Shown here: one piece after another, positions 17,530 through 27,139 of the stretch
Layout of the letters: every line of letters begins with the position of its first letter
How positions within the stretch are numbered: the first letter of the stretch is position 1
Source of the DNA: an uncultured Sutterella sp.
Lineage (GTDB): Bacteria; Pseudomonadota; Gammaproteobacteria; Burkholderiales; Burkholderiaceae_F
Reading direction: 5' to 3'
DNA length: 64,000 nucleotides
Assembly: GCA_900538905.1 (NCBI GenBank)
Contig: UPZS01000004.1
Coordinates: 1 to 64,000 of the forward strand
The notes under the pieces: model-generated
What the model was told of the DNA's origin: nothing
The model's input: the letters and a program-made list of their open reading frames with translations, nothing else
Databases searched by the model: none
Made by a program: the position numbers and the translations under genes

Positions 17530-18261
17530 ATGCGCGCAATGGTGCTTGCCGCCGGCCGAGGTTCTCGGCTTCGGCCCTTGACCGACACGACGCCTAAGCC
17601 GCTTTTACCGGTGGCCGACGGCGTGCGTTTGTGCGACTGGACGCTTGCCGGACTCAAACGCGCTGGAATCACGGATGTGGTGATGAACACGGCGCACCTG
17701 CCAGAAACATTTGAAGCGCTGCCGCATGAGCTCGCTGCCCGCGGTCTTCATTTGGAGTTGTCTCGGGAAGCAGAAACGCACGATCAGTCTCTCGAAAGCC
17801 TCGGAGGCATTGTGCGTGCTTTGCCTCTTCTCACAGAAGGCGGGCGCGACATGTCGCCCGTTGTGGTCGTGGCTGGGGACGTGGTGCACAACTACGACTT
17901 TGCGCGTCTTTATGCGCGAGCCCGCGAGATTGAAGCTGGCGATTACGATGTCTTTTTGGTGGCTGTACCCAATCCAAAATTCAACAGTCAGGGAGATCTG
18001 ACCGTATACGCGGACGGCACGGTTTTGCGAGGAGAACCGCCGCGCGGTCACAGCTACGGTTGCATCATGGTAGTCAATCCCAAAATATTCGAGGGGTTGG
18101 AACCTGTGTGGTGCAAGCTTTTTCCCTGGATGTGGGACTTTGCCGATAAGGGCCGCATGCGGGCCGAAGTTTTTGAGGGCTTTTGGGACAACATCGGCAC
18201 AATTGAGCAGCTGCAGGCGCTGCGGCGCAACACCGAGGCTCTGAAGTGGGCCCGCTTCTGA
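17530..18261 (+). CDS. murU: N-acetylmuramate-1-phosphate uridylyltransferase MurU
   Basis: The 243-residue nucleotidyltransferase has the signature LAAGRGSRLRPLTDTTPKPL (6-25), which binds UTP and the metal. It turns MurNAc-1-phosphate into UDP-MurNAc, re-feeding peptidoglycan synthesis and bypassing MurA, the fosfomycin target. It directly follows amgK, which makes its substrate, so the pair forms the AmgK-MurU recycling route. Confidence 0.93.
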   Translation: MRAMVLAAGRGSRLRPLTDTTPKPLLPVADGVRLCDWTLAGLKRAGITDVVMNTAHLPETFEALPHELAARGLHLELSREAETHDQSLESLGGIVRALPLLTEGGRDMSPVVVVAGDVVHNYDFARLYARAREIEAGDYDVFLVAVPNPKFNSQGDLTVYADGTVLRGEPPRGHSYGCIMVVNPKIFEGLEPVWCKLFPWMWDFADKGRMRAEVFEGFWDNIGTIEQLQALRRNTEALKWARF

Positions 18262-18278
18262 TTTAGAGGAAACGCCAA

Positions 18279-19361
18279 ATGCAATCGATTGAAAATCAAG
18301 TTCGCGAGAGAGTCGCTCGATTTTTGGAAGTGACGAGTGTAAGCATTCCTCTGATGAACGCTCCGATGGCCGAAGTTAGCGGACCGGCACTGACAGCGGC
18401 CGTGTGCCGCGCCGGCGGTTTGGGGGTGCTTGCCGGTGACGAACTTTTGCCCGAAGCGCTTTCCAACGCCATTGACGAAGTGCGCCGTCTTGCCGGTGCC
18501 GATGCGCGTTTTGCTGTGAATTTGCGCGTGCCGCCTGCCAAAGCGCCGACGCCCGAAGGTATTGATTGTCAGCGCAGGATGCTTGCGGCATTGGAAGACC
18601 TTGCCGCCGATCTGGGACTTGAGCCCAACACGATCGAGGAATTGCCGGACTTTGATGCGCAATTTGATGTGCTTCTGGAAAAGCACGTTCCCGTCGTCAG
18701 TGTTACGTTCGGAGGGTTGCGCGAGGAATACGACGAGCGACTCAAAGAGGCAGGCACTGTTTGGATGGGAACAGCGACGACGCTTCGGGAAGCCAAGGTG
18801 CTTCGCGCTGCGGGAGCCGATTTGGTGGTTGTCCAGGGAATTGAAGCCGGCGGTCCTCGTCTTAATTTCGAATCTTCTGATGACGAAGCCGCCGTCGGGA
18901 TGTCGGTGCTGACGACGCATGCGGCTCGTGCAACGCGTTTGCCTGTGATTGCTTCGGGCGGTATTGCCGAACCTCAGCAGGTCTATGGTGCACTCGCAGC
19001 CGGCGCAAGTGCCGTGATGGTGGGTTCGGCGCTGTTGCGTACGATCGAGAGCACGGCCTCGGCATCGTTCAAGACTGTGTTGCCGTTGCTGACGGATGTC
19101 TCGATGCGTTTGACACGATGTTTTAACGGTCGCTTGACGCGCGTGTATCCGAGCGAACTGGTGCAGGCGCTTGATGAGGCGGGATTGATATACGCTCCTT
19201 ATCCGCTGCAGCGCGAAGTGATGCGTCCGATTCTTAGAGCGGCAGCTCAACAGGGACGGGACGATTTGGCATGTCTGCCTGCAGGACAATCCGCGATGCT
19301 TGCTCGCGAAGAGTCCGTTGAGGCGGTGGCGGCGCGATTGATGAGCTTTGTCCCGATCTAG
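18279..19361 (+). CDS. Nitronate monooxygenase family flavoprotein
   Basis: This 360-residue TIM-barrel FMN protein is related to nitronate monooxygenase and FabK. APMAEVSGPALTAAVCRAGGLG near the start and VVQGIEAGG, IASGGIAEPQQVYGALAAGA and MVGSALL in the C-terminal half bind FMN. Class I enzymes oxidise toxic propionate-3-nitronate. The substrate here is not certain, because the family is often annotated on fold alone. It starts 17 bases after murU and may be co-transcribed with it. Confidence 0.8.
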   Translation: MQSIENQVRERVARFLEVTSVSIPLMNAPMAEVSGPALTAAVCRAGGLGVLAGDELLPEALSNAIDEVRRLAGADARFAVNLRVPPAKAPTPEGIDCQRRMLAALEDLAADLGLEPNTIEELPDFDAQFDVLLEKHVPVVSVTFGGLREEYDERLKEAGTVWMGTATTLREAKVLRAAGADLVVVQGIEAGGPRLNFESSDDEAAVGMSVLTTHAARATRLPVIASGGIAEPQQVYGALAAGASAVMVGSALLRTIESTASASFKTVLPLLTDVSMRLTRCFNGRLTRVYPSELVQALDEAGLIYAPYPLQREVMRPILRAAAQQGRDDLACLPAGQSAMLAREESVEAVAARLMSFVPI

Positions 19362-19498
19362 AAAATTTGTGAGAAGCTCTTACAAACGCGTAGCGCAAGC
19401 TGAGTGCAAAAGTACACTCCTGTACAATGGCGAGGGTTGTAAACGAAGGGTTTGCGACGTCGTCGGGCGATGTTGATTTTGTCTTTGATTTCAGTGGG

Positions 19499-20521
19499 AT
19501 GCAGATAGGGCCGTATCAGTTGGACGGGAATTTGGTTTTGGCGCCGATGGCTGGCGTCACCGATGCGGCCTTTCGAGTGGTATGCCTTGAGCACGGAGCC
19601 GCTTATGCCGTGGGTGAAATGGCCGCTTCGGGTGCTCATCTGCTTCACACCGAAATGACGCGTCGCCGATACGCGTGCGATCCGCGCGAACATTTTCCTG
19701 TGGTGCAGATTTTGGGGGCTGATTCCGCCGAGATGGCCAATGCGGCTGCATTGGCGCAGGATTGCGGTGCGTCGATGGTCGATGTGAATTTTGGTTGCCC
19801 AGCTCGCGTGGTTTGCGGAAAGGCCTGCGGCTCGGCCGTGATGCGTGATCCGAAGCTTGCCGGCGATATTCTGCGAGCGGTGGCGTCGGCTGTCACAATC
19901 CCCGTGTCGGTGAAAATGCGCACCGGCTGGGACGAGGACACGAAAACGGCTGTCGAGATTGCCAAGACAGCGCAGGACGCGGGCTTTTGTCTGGTGACGG
20001 TTCACGGCAGAACGCGGGCGCAGCGCTTTACGGGGACCGTGAATCGAGACGACATTGCCGAAGTGGTACGAGCCGTGCAGATACCTGTGATTGCCAACGG
20101 CGACGTGGCAACGCCGCAGGAAGCGCTGGTTATGATGCGCGAAACGCAGGCTGCCGGCGTCATGATCGGGCGCGGTGCCTGCGGCAACCCCTGGCTCTTT
20201 TCGAGAGCGCAGGCGCTCCTTGACGGTAAGTCCGATCCAGGCGCGCCGACGGCCCACGACGTGTACGAGACGATCGGAACACACTTGTCGGCGCTTTTTG
20301 CCGGCGAAGATTGGGACGAACCCGGCCGTGAACTTGCGCTGGTGAGAACCTTTCGCAAGCATCTGCGGCATTATTTGGAAGGATTTTGCCTTCACGACGA
20401 AGCATTGGGAGCCCAACTTGGACGGATGCTTCGGCTGGAGACGAAGGAGGCGCTTTCGGGCGCCGTGTCGGATTTTTTTGAAAATGTGCCCGCGACGGCA
20501 CACCGAGTCGACGAACCATGA
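19499..20521 (+). CDS. dusB: tRNA-dihydrouridine synthase DusB
   Basis: The 340-residue FMN enzyme reduces a uridine in the tRNA D-loop. LAPMAGVTDAAFRVVC lies at the N-terminus, NFGCPARVVCGKACGSA contains the catalytic cysteine, and VTVHGRTRAQ, PVIANGDVATPQEA and IGRGACGNPW bind FMN. The start at MQIGPYQLDGN is chosen because E. coli DusB begins at the same point; an in-frame ATG at 19427 would add 24 unconserved residues. Its stop overlaps the fis start (ATGA), the widespread dusB-fis arrangement. Confidence 0.95.
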   Translation: MQIGPYQLDGNLVLAPMAGVTDAAFRVVCLEHGAAYAVGEMAASGAHLLHTEMTRRRYACDPREHFPVVQILGADSAEMANAAALAQDCGASMVDVNFGCPARVVCGKACGSAVMRDPKLAGDILRAVASAVTIPVSVKMRTGWDEDTKTAVEIAKTAQDAGFCLVTVHGRTRAQRFTGTVNRDDIAEVVRAVQIPVIANGDVATPQEALVMMRETQAAGVMIGRGACGNPWLFSRAQALLDGKSDPGAPTAHDVYETIGTHLSALFAGEDWDEPGRELALVRTFRKHLRHYLEGFCLHDEALGAQLGRMLRLETKEALSGAVSDFFENVPATAHRVDEP

Positions 20522-20826
20522 CGAACGCAAATGACAACGCCAAGATGCAGGGCCTCGAGGGCATTTTGCAACCAGGGGTGACCGCCAACGATGCGTTCAA
20601 TGCACTTGTGGTATACCGCGTCGAAAGTTATCTGCGCGACCTGGAAGGGGTGCGCGGATTACCGCTCTACGAAATGATTACGCAAGCAGCTGAAAGGCCG
20701 TTGCTCGATTGGGCGATGAAACAAACGAACGGCAATCAGCGTGCTGCCGCAACACTTTTGGGAATTAACCGAAATACGCTGAGAAAGAAACTCGTCATGC
20801 ACGGATTTCCGGCCTCAGGACTTTGA
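20518..20826 (+). CDS. fis: Nucleoid-associated protein Fis
   Basis: The 102-residue DNA-bending protein has the conserved C-terminal helix-turn-helix ([20 protein letters not shown], then [11 protein letters not shown], about 62-92). Fis shapes the nucleoid and modulates rRNA and other strong promoters. It overlaps dusB by four bases, so it is co-translated. The N-terminal part is shorter in recognisable sequence, as is usual in betaproteobacteria. Confidence 0.95.
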   Translation: MTNANDNAKMQGLEGILQPGVTANDAFNALVVYRVESYLRDLEGVRGLPLYEMITQAAERPLLDWAMKQTNGNQRAAATLLGINRNTLRKKLVMHGFPASGL

Positions 20827-20842
20827 AATTAAAGGAAAAACT

Positions 20843-22399
20843 ATGCGCAAACAAGCATTGATCAGTGTTTCCGACAAAACGGGCGTCGTGGACTTTGCCA
20901 AGGGGCTCGTGGCTGCGGGTTACCATATTCTGTCGACAGGCGGCACGGCCAAGCTTTTGGCTGAACAAGGCGTGCCCTGCCAGGAAGTAGCCGACTACAC
21001 GGGTTTCCCGGAAATGCTTGACGGTCGCGTCAAGACGCTCGATCCACACATTCACGCCGGCATTCTTGCTCGTCGTCCCGTGCCTGAACACATGAAGGCG
21101 ATTGCCGATCACGGCATCGACCCGATTGACATCGTCTGTGTGAATCTCTATCCGTTCGAACAGACGATCGCACGGCCGGATTGCACGTTTGAACTGGCCA
21201 TCGAAAACATCGACATCGGCGGCCCGACGATGATTCGTGCCGCGGCCAAGAATCACGAGTCCGTTGCCGTGATCGTGGATCCGACCGACTATGATCGTGT
21301 GCTTGCCGAAATCAATGAAAAGGGCGAAGTGTCTGCCGACACTCGTTTGGCTCTGGCTAAGAAGGTCTTTGCGCACACCGCTCGCTACGACGGCGCCATC
21401 ACCAACTATCTCACGAGCTTGGACGAAAACAAGGAACGCACCAAGACATTCCCCGATGTCTTCAACCGTCAGTGGGTCAAGGCTCAGGATATGCGCTACG
21501 GCGAAAATCCGCACCAGCAGGCAGCCTTTTACCGCGAACACATTGTGGCTCCGGGCTTGCTCGCCGGTTTCCATCAGCATCAGGGCAAAGAACTTTCCTA
21601 CAACAATATCGCTGACTCGGACGCCGCTTGGGAAGCCGTCCGCAGTTTCGAAACTCCTGCTTGTGTGATCATCAAGCACGCCAACCCGTGTGGCGCAGCC
21701 ATCGGCAGCAATGCGCTTGAGGCCTATCAGAAGGCATTCCGCACCGATCCCAAGAGCGCTTTCGGCGGCATCATCGCCTTTAACCGTCCGGTTGACGAAG
21801 CCACGGCGCGCGCCATCACAGGACAGTTTGCCGAAGTGGTGATTGCTCCCGAATTCAGCCGCGAAGCGCTTGACGTTTTCGCCGCCAAGAAGAACCTGCG
21901 CGTGCTTACGGTTGCCGCCGGCGACGCGCACAACGACTTCGAATTCAAGCGTGTGGGCGGGGGTCTTTTGGTTCAGACACTCGATAACCGCATCTGCCCG
22001 GAATCCGCGCTGAAGGTTGTGACCAAGAAGCAGCCCACGTCGGCTCAGATTGCCGACATGATGTTTGCTTGGAACGTTGCTCGTTTCGTGAAGTCCAACA
22101 CGATTGTCTATGCGCACGACGGCATGACGCTCGGTGTGGGCGCCGGCCAGATGAGTCGCGTCGACTCGGCCCGCATCGCTGCCATCAAGGCTGCCGAGTC
22201 CGGTCTGTCTCTGGCGGGTAGCGCCGCGGCTTCCGATGCGTTCTTCCCGTTCCGCGACGGTCTTGACGTCATCGTTGATCAGGGTGCCACCTGCGTGATC
22301 CAGCCGGGCGGCTCGATTCGCGACGACGAAGTGATCGCTGCGGCTGACGAACGCGGCATCGTGATGGTCTTTACGGGCGAACGCCACTTCCGTCACTAA
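20843..22399 (+). CDS. purH: Bifunctional AICAR transformylase/IMP cyclohydrolase
   Basis: The 518-residue enzyme catalyses the last two steps of purine synthesis to IMP. The N-terminal cyclohydrolase (MGS-like) domain includes [27 protein letters not shown] and [16 protein letters not shown]. The C-terminal transformylase contains [17 protein letters not shown] and [10 protein letters not shown]. It follows fis by 16 bases, the common betaproteobacterial fis-purH order; ruvCAB, often next, is absent. A stem (CGGAAGAAAC/GTTTCTTCCG) follows the stop but lacks a T run. Confidence 0.98.
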   Translation: MRKQALISVSDKTGVVDFAKGLVAAGYHILSTGGTAKLLAEQGVPCQEVADYTGFPEMLDGRVKTLDPHIHAGILARRPVPEHMKAIADHGIDPIDIVCVNLYPFEQTIARPDCTFELAIENIDIGGPTMIRAAAKNHESVAVIVDPTDYDRVLAEINEKGEVSADTRLALAKKVFAHTARYDGAITNYLTSLDENKERTKTFPDVFNRQWVKAQDMRYGENPHQQAAFYREHIVAPGLLAGFHQHQGKELSYNNIADSDAAWEAVRSFETPACVIIKHANPCGAAIGSNALEAYQKAFRTDPKSAFGGIIAFNRPVDEATARAITGQFAEVVIAPEFSREALDVFAAKKNLRVLTVAAGDAHNDFEFKRVGGGLLVQTLDNRICPESALKVVTKKQPTSAQIADMMFAWNVARFVKSNTIVYAHDGMTLGVGAGQMSRVDSARIAAIKAAESGLSLAGSAAASDAFFPFRDGLDVIVDQGATCVIQPGGSIRDDEVIAAADERGIVMVFTGERHFRH

Positions 22400-22494
22400 A
22401 ACGGATCGCGGAAGAAACACCGTGTTTCTTCCGATCTCGAAAAAGAAGGTCGGGTCTGTCGTTGCGGCAGATTCGACCGGACACCAGACGAACA

Positions 22495-23796
22495 ATGAAC
22501 TCCGACGTTTCTTTTTCCAGAAGAAGTCTGATGGCTGCCGCGCTAGCCGCGGGCGGCCTTTCTTCGCTTCCGGCTTGGGCGCAGCTGCGCATCGAAATCA
22601 CGGGCGTGGGCGCCAATCGTATTCCTCTTGCGCTCGAGCGATTCAACGGTTCGGCAGAAACCGGTATTGACCTGATGCAAGTCGTCAGTGCCGACCTAGC
22701 TCGCACAGGGGCTTTTCAAATCATCACCGATTCATCGACTGAGGCTTCGCTTGAGACGAGTCTTCGCCCGCAGTTTGAACGCTGGACGGAGAAAAAGGCC
22801 AATATTCTGGCCACGGGTTCTCTTGTGAAACTTGCTGACGGCCGCTGGGATATTCGCTTCCGACTATTTGATGTGGTGGCAGGCGCTCAGATTGACGAGT
22901 GGTATGCCCTAGCGGGAGATCGCCAGCTTCGCATGGTGAGCCACCGCATTGCCGATCGCATTTACGACAAACTCACGGGGCTGGGCGGCATGTTTGCTTC
23001 GCGCCTTGCCTACGTCGTACAGCATTCCAAGCAAAGCTATGAACTGATCGTTGCCGACAGCGACGGCGCAAACGCGCTCCCGGCTTTAAAGAGCAAGGAG
23101 CCGATCATTTCACCGGCCTGGTCGCCCGACGGCAAACAACTTGCCTATGTGAGCTTTGAAGCGCACAAACCTGTGGTGTACGTACATACGGTAGCTACCG
23201 GTCAGCGTCGCGTGGTGGCCAATTTCCGCGGCAACAATTCCGCTCCCGCGTTTAGCCATGACGGCAAGAAACTCGCAGTGGCGCTTTCTCGTGACGGCTA
23301 CACGCAGATTTTCATGATCAATACGGATGGCTCGGGCGTGCAGCGTTTTTCCAAGAGTCTGGCCGTTGACACCGAACCCGTATTTTCTCCCGACGGACAG
23401 TACCTGTACTTTACCAGCGACAGAGGCGGCAGTCCGCAGATCTACCGACAACCTCTGGCAGGCGGCTCGGCGCAACGCGTGACTTTTAATGGCAACTATG
23501 CGGTCAGTCCTGCTATTAATCCGCAGGGGACCGAGATCAGCTATGTGACGCGCTCCAACGGGCGCTATCGCGTTGCTATCATGGACTTGCAAACCGGTCA
23601 GGAGCGCATTCTTACCGGCAATGAATTTGACGAAAGTCCGTGTTTCTCGCCCAACGGTCGCATCATTTGCTACGCAAGCGAGCGCGGCAAGAAGGGCGTA
23701 CTTGGCACGGTGAGCACCGACGGGGCCGTTTCGGCCTGGCTGACAGCCTCGGCCGGTGACATCCGTGAACCGACCTGGGGTCCGTTACTCGACTGA
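22495..23796 (+). CDS. tolB: Tol-Pal system periplasmic protein TolB
   Basis: The 433-residue periplasmic protein has a small alpha/beta N-terminal domain and a C-terminal six-blade WD40-like beta-propeller with repeated PAWSPDGKQLAYVS, PVFSPDGQYLYFTSDRGG and CFSPNGRIICYASERGKKG blocks. It binds Pal and links the Tol complex to outer-membrane constriction. Its leader carries a twin-arginine-type motif, SRRSLM, before a hydrophobic stretch ending SLPAWA-Q, so export by Tat rather than Sec is possible. The ATG at 22495 is chosen to include this leader. tolQRA are not upstream, where they usually lie. Confidence 0.95.
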   Translation: MNSDVSFSRRSLMAAALAAGGLSSLPAWAQLRIEITGVGANRIPLALERFNGSAETGIDLMQVVSADLARTGAFQIITDSSTEASLETSLRPQFERWTEKKANILATGSLVKLADGRWDIRFRLFDVVAGAQIDEWYALAGDRQLRMVSHRIADRIYDKLTGLGGMFASRLAYVVQHSKQSYELIVADSDGANALPALKSKEPIISPAWSPDGKQLAYVSFEAHKPVVYVHTVATGQRRVVANFRGNNSAPAFSHDGKKLAVALSRDGYTQIFMINTDGSGVQRFSKSLAVDTEPVFSPDGQYLYFTSDRGGSPQIYRQPLAGGSAQRVTFNGNYAVSPAINPQGTEISYVTRSNGRYRVAIMDLQTGQERILTGNEFDESPCFSPNGRIICYASERGKKGVLGTVSTDGAVSAWLTASAGDIREPTWGPLLD

Positions 23797-23846
23797 CGAA
23801 ACGCCAGAACACTTTTTTGGACACTTTTTTCGGAGATACACGCATC

Positions 23847-24338
23847 ATGCAGTTCTCTCAGATCGCTATCCGCGGCTGCGCCATGGGGCTTGTTGCCGTC
23901 AGCATGTTGTTGGCTGGCTGCTCGAGCGTGCCGTTAGACGAATCGGCCAAGGTCGGCACGACCCAGGACGATGCCGCAACCAAGCATCGCTCGGCTTCCG
24001 GTGCGGCGCTCGACCGTAATGCCGTCTACTTTGATTTCGACAGCTACACTGTTAAGCCCGAATTTATGCCGGTCGTGGAAACCCACGCCCGCAACCTGAT
24101 GGCCAATCCGTCGCAACATGTGACGGTGGAAGGCAACACCGACAATCGCGGCAGCCGCGAATACAACCTTGCGCTCGGGCAAAAGCGCAGCGAGGCCGTC
24201 AAACAGCGTCTGCAGTTGTTGGGCGTGCCTGCCTCGCGTATCGAAGCCGTGAGCTTCGGCCGTGAAAAGCCGCGTGCTGTGGGCGATACAGAGGAAGCCT
24301 GGGCGCAGAATCGTCGTGCCGACATCGTTTATCGTTAA
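23847..24338 (+). CDS. pal: Peptidoglycan-associated lipoprotein Pal
   Basis: The 163-residue outer-membrane lipoprotein has a lipobox LLAGC within the first 25 residues and a C-terminal OmpA-like peptidoglycan-binding domain: YFDFDSYTVKPEF and the signature VEGNTDNRGSREYNLALGQK. It anchors the outer membrane to peptidoglycan and interacts with TolB, encoded just upstream. The ATG at 23847 with CGGAGA upstream is preferred over an in-frame TTG at 23817. Confidence 0.96.
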   Translation: MQFSQIAIRGCAMGLVAVSMLLAGCSSVPLDESAKVGTTQDDAATKHRSASGAALDRNAVYFDFDSYTVKPEFMPVVETHARNLMANPSQHVTVEGNTDNRGSREYNLALGQKRSEAVKQRLQLLGVPASRIEAVSFGREKPRAVGDTEEAWAQNRRADIVYR

Positions 24339-24356
24339 TCTCCGACGGATCTGTCC

Positions 24357-25091
24357 ATGCTGATAAAGAAAAATTGGGTGGCATCTCTGGTGATTGCGCC
24401 AGTGATGCTGGCGGCTTCCGTGCCTGCACACGCCTTGTTCGGCGACGATGAAGCCCGAAAGGCGATTTTGGATTTGCGCGAAAAAGTGGAGGCGGCGCAA
24501 AACGCTCAGCTGATGTTGCAGAGCCAGATCGAAGCTTTGCGTGAACAAAATGCCCGTTTGACAGGTCGTATTGAGGAACTTGCCAATCAACTCACGCTGG
24601 AGCAGCGGTCCAATCGCGACCTCTACGCCGACCTCGACAAGCGCATGGCTGAACTTGAGCCGGCAGATATTGAGGTCGACGGCCGTACCATTCGCGTGTC
24701 GGCCGAAGAGCGTCGTTTGTACACACAGGCGGTGGCCCTTTTCTCTCAGGGCAAATACGAGGAAAGCGAAGCGCTGTTGCGTACGCTGACTTCCAATTAC
24801 CCTCAGACTGGTTATATGCCGGCTGCCCTGTTCTGGCTCGGCAATTCGCTTTATGCCTCAGGCGAACTCAAGCGGGCGTTGGAGGTTGAAAACAAGCTTC
24901 TGAAAGAGTTCCCGAAGGACGCTCGCGTGCCGGATGCTCTTTTGACAAAGGCGGCGGCCGAGGTCGGACTCGGTCAGCGTACCAATGCGACCAAGACGCT
25001 TCAGAAAATCATTAAGGAACATAAGGACGCGCCGGCAGCCAAAGTGGCTCAGGAGCGTCTCAAGAGCCTCAGCAATAAAAAGAAGAAATAG
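24357..25091 (+). CDS. cpoB: Cell division coordinator CpoB (YbgF)
   Basis: This 244-residue periplasmic protein has a signal peptide (cleavage after VPAHA), an N-terminal trimerising coiled coil (about 33-105, rich in E, Q, L and R), and C-terminal TPR repeats (YTQAVALFSQGKYEESEALL, then repeats near LFWLGNSLYASGELKRAL). It couples Tol-Pal constriction to septal peptidoglycan synthesis. tolB-pal-cpoB is the conserved distal half of the tol operon. A terminator follows the stop. Confidence 0.93.
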   Translation: MLIKKNWVASLVIAPVMLAASVPAHALFGDDEARKAILDLREKVEAAQNAQLMLQSQIEALREQNARLTGRIEELANQLTLEQRSNRDLYADLDKRMAELEPADIEVDGRTIRVSAEERRLYTQAVALFSQGKYEESEALLRTLTSNYPQTGYMPAALFWLGNSLYASGELKRALEVENKLLKEFPKDARVPDALLTKAAAEVGLGQRTNATKTLQKIIKEHKDAPAAKVAQERLKSLSNKKKK

Positions 25092-25122
25092 AGATCAGAC
25101 AGCATTTCGGCAGCATTCTTGG

Positions 25123-25163
25123 CAGGTGCACGAAACATCGGTTTCGTGCGCCTGTTTGCCTTT
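25123..25163 (+). terminator. Terminator of tolB-pal-cpoB
   Basis: A 14-bp stem with one G-T pair (25123-25136 with 25141-25154) and a four-base loop, followed by TTTGCCTTT. The T tract is imperfect but the stem is very stable. Confidence 0.7.
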
Positions 25164-25382
25164 CGTTGCGTTTCGGACGCTCCAAAGCGGGTTTTTCGCC
25201 GAACAGCTGAGATACAATCGCAAAGGGAGCCGGCAAAGGGGTGAGAAAAGTTTTGCCTTTCTCACTTTTTGGCAGATCGACTTGCCAGCTGTGATACAGG
25301 AAGAAGCGCCGAGTCGAAGCGTTTTTGTTCCTGCTCTGAAGTGTCCTTCAGAATTACAACGAAAAACTCGAGCTTGAGAAAA

Positions 25383-27035
25383 ATGAACTACTGCAGTGAT
25401 AGCGAAATGCGCGGCGTAAATCTGTTGCGCAACCCTTGGTTTAATAAGTGTTCTACCTTTACTGAAGAAGAACGGGACCGCTATGGTTTGCGCGGCCTTC
25501 TGCCTCCTCGCGTCTCGAGCGTTGAGGAACAGATCAGCCGTTTGGAAGAGGTGATCGCCTCTCAGCCGACGGCTCTGGGCAAGTATCTGATTTTGGACGG
25601 CATTCATTCGTCCGACGAGATTGCTTTCTTCCGTCTGGTGATCAAGAACATCGAAGAGTACATGCCGCTCATTTACACGCCCACTGTCGGTGAAGCGTGC
25701 CAGAAGTTCAGCCACATTTTCCGCTATGCGCGCGGTCTGTATGTGTCGATCAACGACCGCGGTCGCGTGCGCGAACTGATCAAAAATGTTCCCACGCACA
25801 ATGTGGAGATGATCGTGGTGACCGACGGCCAGCGCATTTTGGGCTTGGGTGACCTGGGCATCAACGGCATGGGTATTCCGATCGGCAAGCTCGCGCTTTA
25901 CACCGCCTGCGCCGGCATCAATCCGCAGCATGTTCTTCCTGTGACGCTTGACGTCGGCACCAACAACGAAAGCTACCTGAGTGATCCTCTGTACCTGGGT
26001 TTGCAGCAAAAGCGCGTTGACGGCGACGACTATTACGCTCTGGTCCAGGAATTCATTGAAGCCGCGCGTGAACGTTGGCCAAATGTGGTGATCCAGTTTG
26101 AGGATTTCCAGAATACGCACGCTTTCGAATTGCTTAAGCGTTGGCAGGACAAGATCCCATGTTTTAATGATGACATTCAAGGCACAGCCTCGGTGTCAGT
26201 TACGGGGTTGTACTCGGCCATGCGCGTTAAGGGCGAAAAGCTCTCTGAGCAGCGCGTGCTTTTCCTGGGGGCGGGATCGGCTGCCACCGGTATTGCGCAT
26301 CTGATTGCCGATGCCATGGCTGAAGAAGGCCTGCCGCGTGAAGAAGCCTTGAAGCGCATTGCTTTGGTTGACTCCAAGGGGATGGTGAGCTCGCGCCGTG
26401 CTGATACGCTTGCCGCTAACAAGTTGCCGTTTGCGCACGATCTTCCTCTTGCCGAAAACCTTCTGGAAGCCGTTAAAGTTTTCAAGCCTACGGCTATCAT
26501 CGGCGTGTCGGCTCAGCCCAAGACGTTTACGAAAGAAGTGATTGAAGAGATGAGCGCTATCAACGAGCGCCCGATCATCTTTGCGCTTTCCAATCCGACA
26601 TCCAAGGCTGAATGCACGGCTGCGGAAGCCTATCAGTGGTCGGACGGCCGCGCAATCTTTGCTTCCGGTTCACCCTTTGCACCGGTGAGCTTTGGAGGCA
26701 AGACCTTTGTGCCGCGTCAGGGTAACAACAGTTATGTGTTCCCGGGCATCGGTCTGGGTTGTGTGATTGCTCAGCCGACGATGATTCCGACGGGGGTGTT
26801 CCTCACCGCGGCCAAGCGTTTGGCCGAACTCGTGAGCCAATCCGATCTCGACAATGGCTCGATGTACCCGCCGCTGTGCCAGGTGCGCGAACTGTCGGCT
26901 GAAATTGCCGCTGCTGTTGCCGCTTACCTTTACAACAAGGGGCTGGCACGGGCAGAGCGGCCGGCCGATATTCTGGCTACCGTAAAGGCCACGATGTGGT
27001 CGCCGGAAAATCCGCACTTTGTTTGCGGCGAATAA
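25383..27035 (+). CDS. NAD-dependent malic enzyme (MaeA type)
   Basis: The 550-residue enzyme decarboxylates malate to pyruvate. The malic N-terminal domain carries PLIYTPTVGEACQKFSHIFR (with the catalytic tyrosine), and the signature KIPCFNDDIQGTASV precedes the NAD domain with FLGAGSAATGIA. The large size and sequence place it with the MaeA/eukaryotic-like form rather than the MaeB fusion. The ATG at 25383 is the first methionine before conserved sequence; the upstream 38 codons of open frame look non-coding. It could supply pyruvate and reducing power from malate imported by the DcuC-type carrier encoded at 37.2 kb. Confidence 0.93.
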   Translation: MNYCSDSEMRGVNLLRNPWFNKCSTFTEEERDRYGLRGLLPPRVSSVEEQISRLEEVIASQPTALGKYLILDGIHSSDEIAFFRLVIKNIEEYMPLIYTPTVGEACQKFSHIFRYARGLYVSINDRGRVRELIKNVPTHNVEMIVVTDGQRILGLGDLGINGMGIPIGKLALYTACAGINPQHVLPVTLDVGTNNESYLSDPLYLGLQQKRVDGDDYYALVQEFIEAARERWPNVVIQFEDFQNTHAFELLKRWQDKIPCFNDDIQGTASVSVTGLYSAMRVKGEKLSEQRVLFLGAGSAATGIAHLIADAMAEEGLPREEALKRIALVDSKGMVSSRRADTLAANKLPFAHDLPLAENLLEAVKVFKPTAIIGVSAQPKTFTKEVIEEMSAINERPIIFALSNPTSKAECTAAEAYQWSDGRAIFASGSPFAPVSFGGKTFVPRQGNNSYVFPGIGLGCVIAQPTMIPTGVFLTAAKRLAELVSQSDLDNGSMYPPLCQVRELSAEIAAAVAAYLYNKGLARAERPADILATVKATMWSPENPHFVCGE

Positions 27036-27067
27036 TCCGATAGAGTTACGGGTTAACGCTAGGGAGA

Positions 27068-27100
27068 CCCCGCGCCGTCAAAAGCACGGGGCTTTTTCTT
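27068..27100 (+). terminator. Terminator of the malic enzyme gene
   Basis: CCCCGCGC pairs with GCACGGGG (one mismatch) and is followed by CTTTTTCTT, 32 bases after the stop codon. Confidence 0.7.
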
Positions 27101-27139
27101 GAGTGCTTGTCAATTAATCCGATACCGAAAGATTCAATC

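Noticed and set aside
27036..27139. TPP riboswitch before the THI5/SsuA-like importer
   Set aside because: No CTGAGA or CCTGA-type thi-box elements; the hairpin is the malic enzyme terminator.
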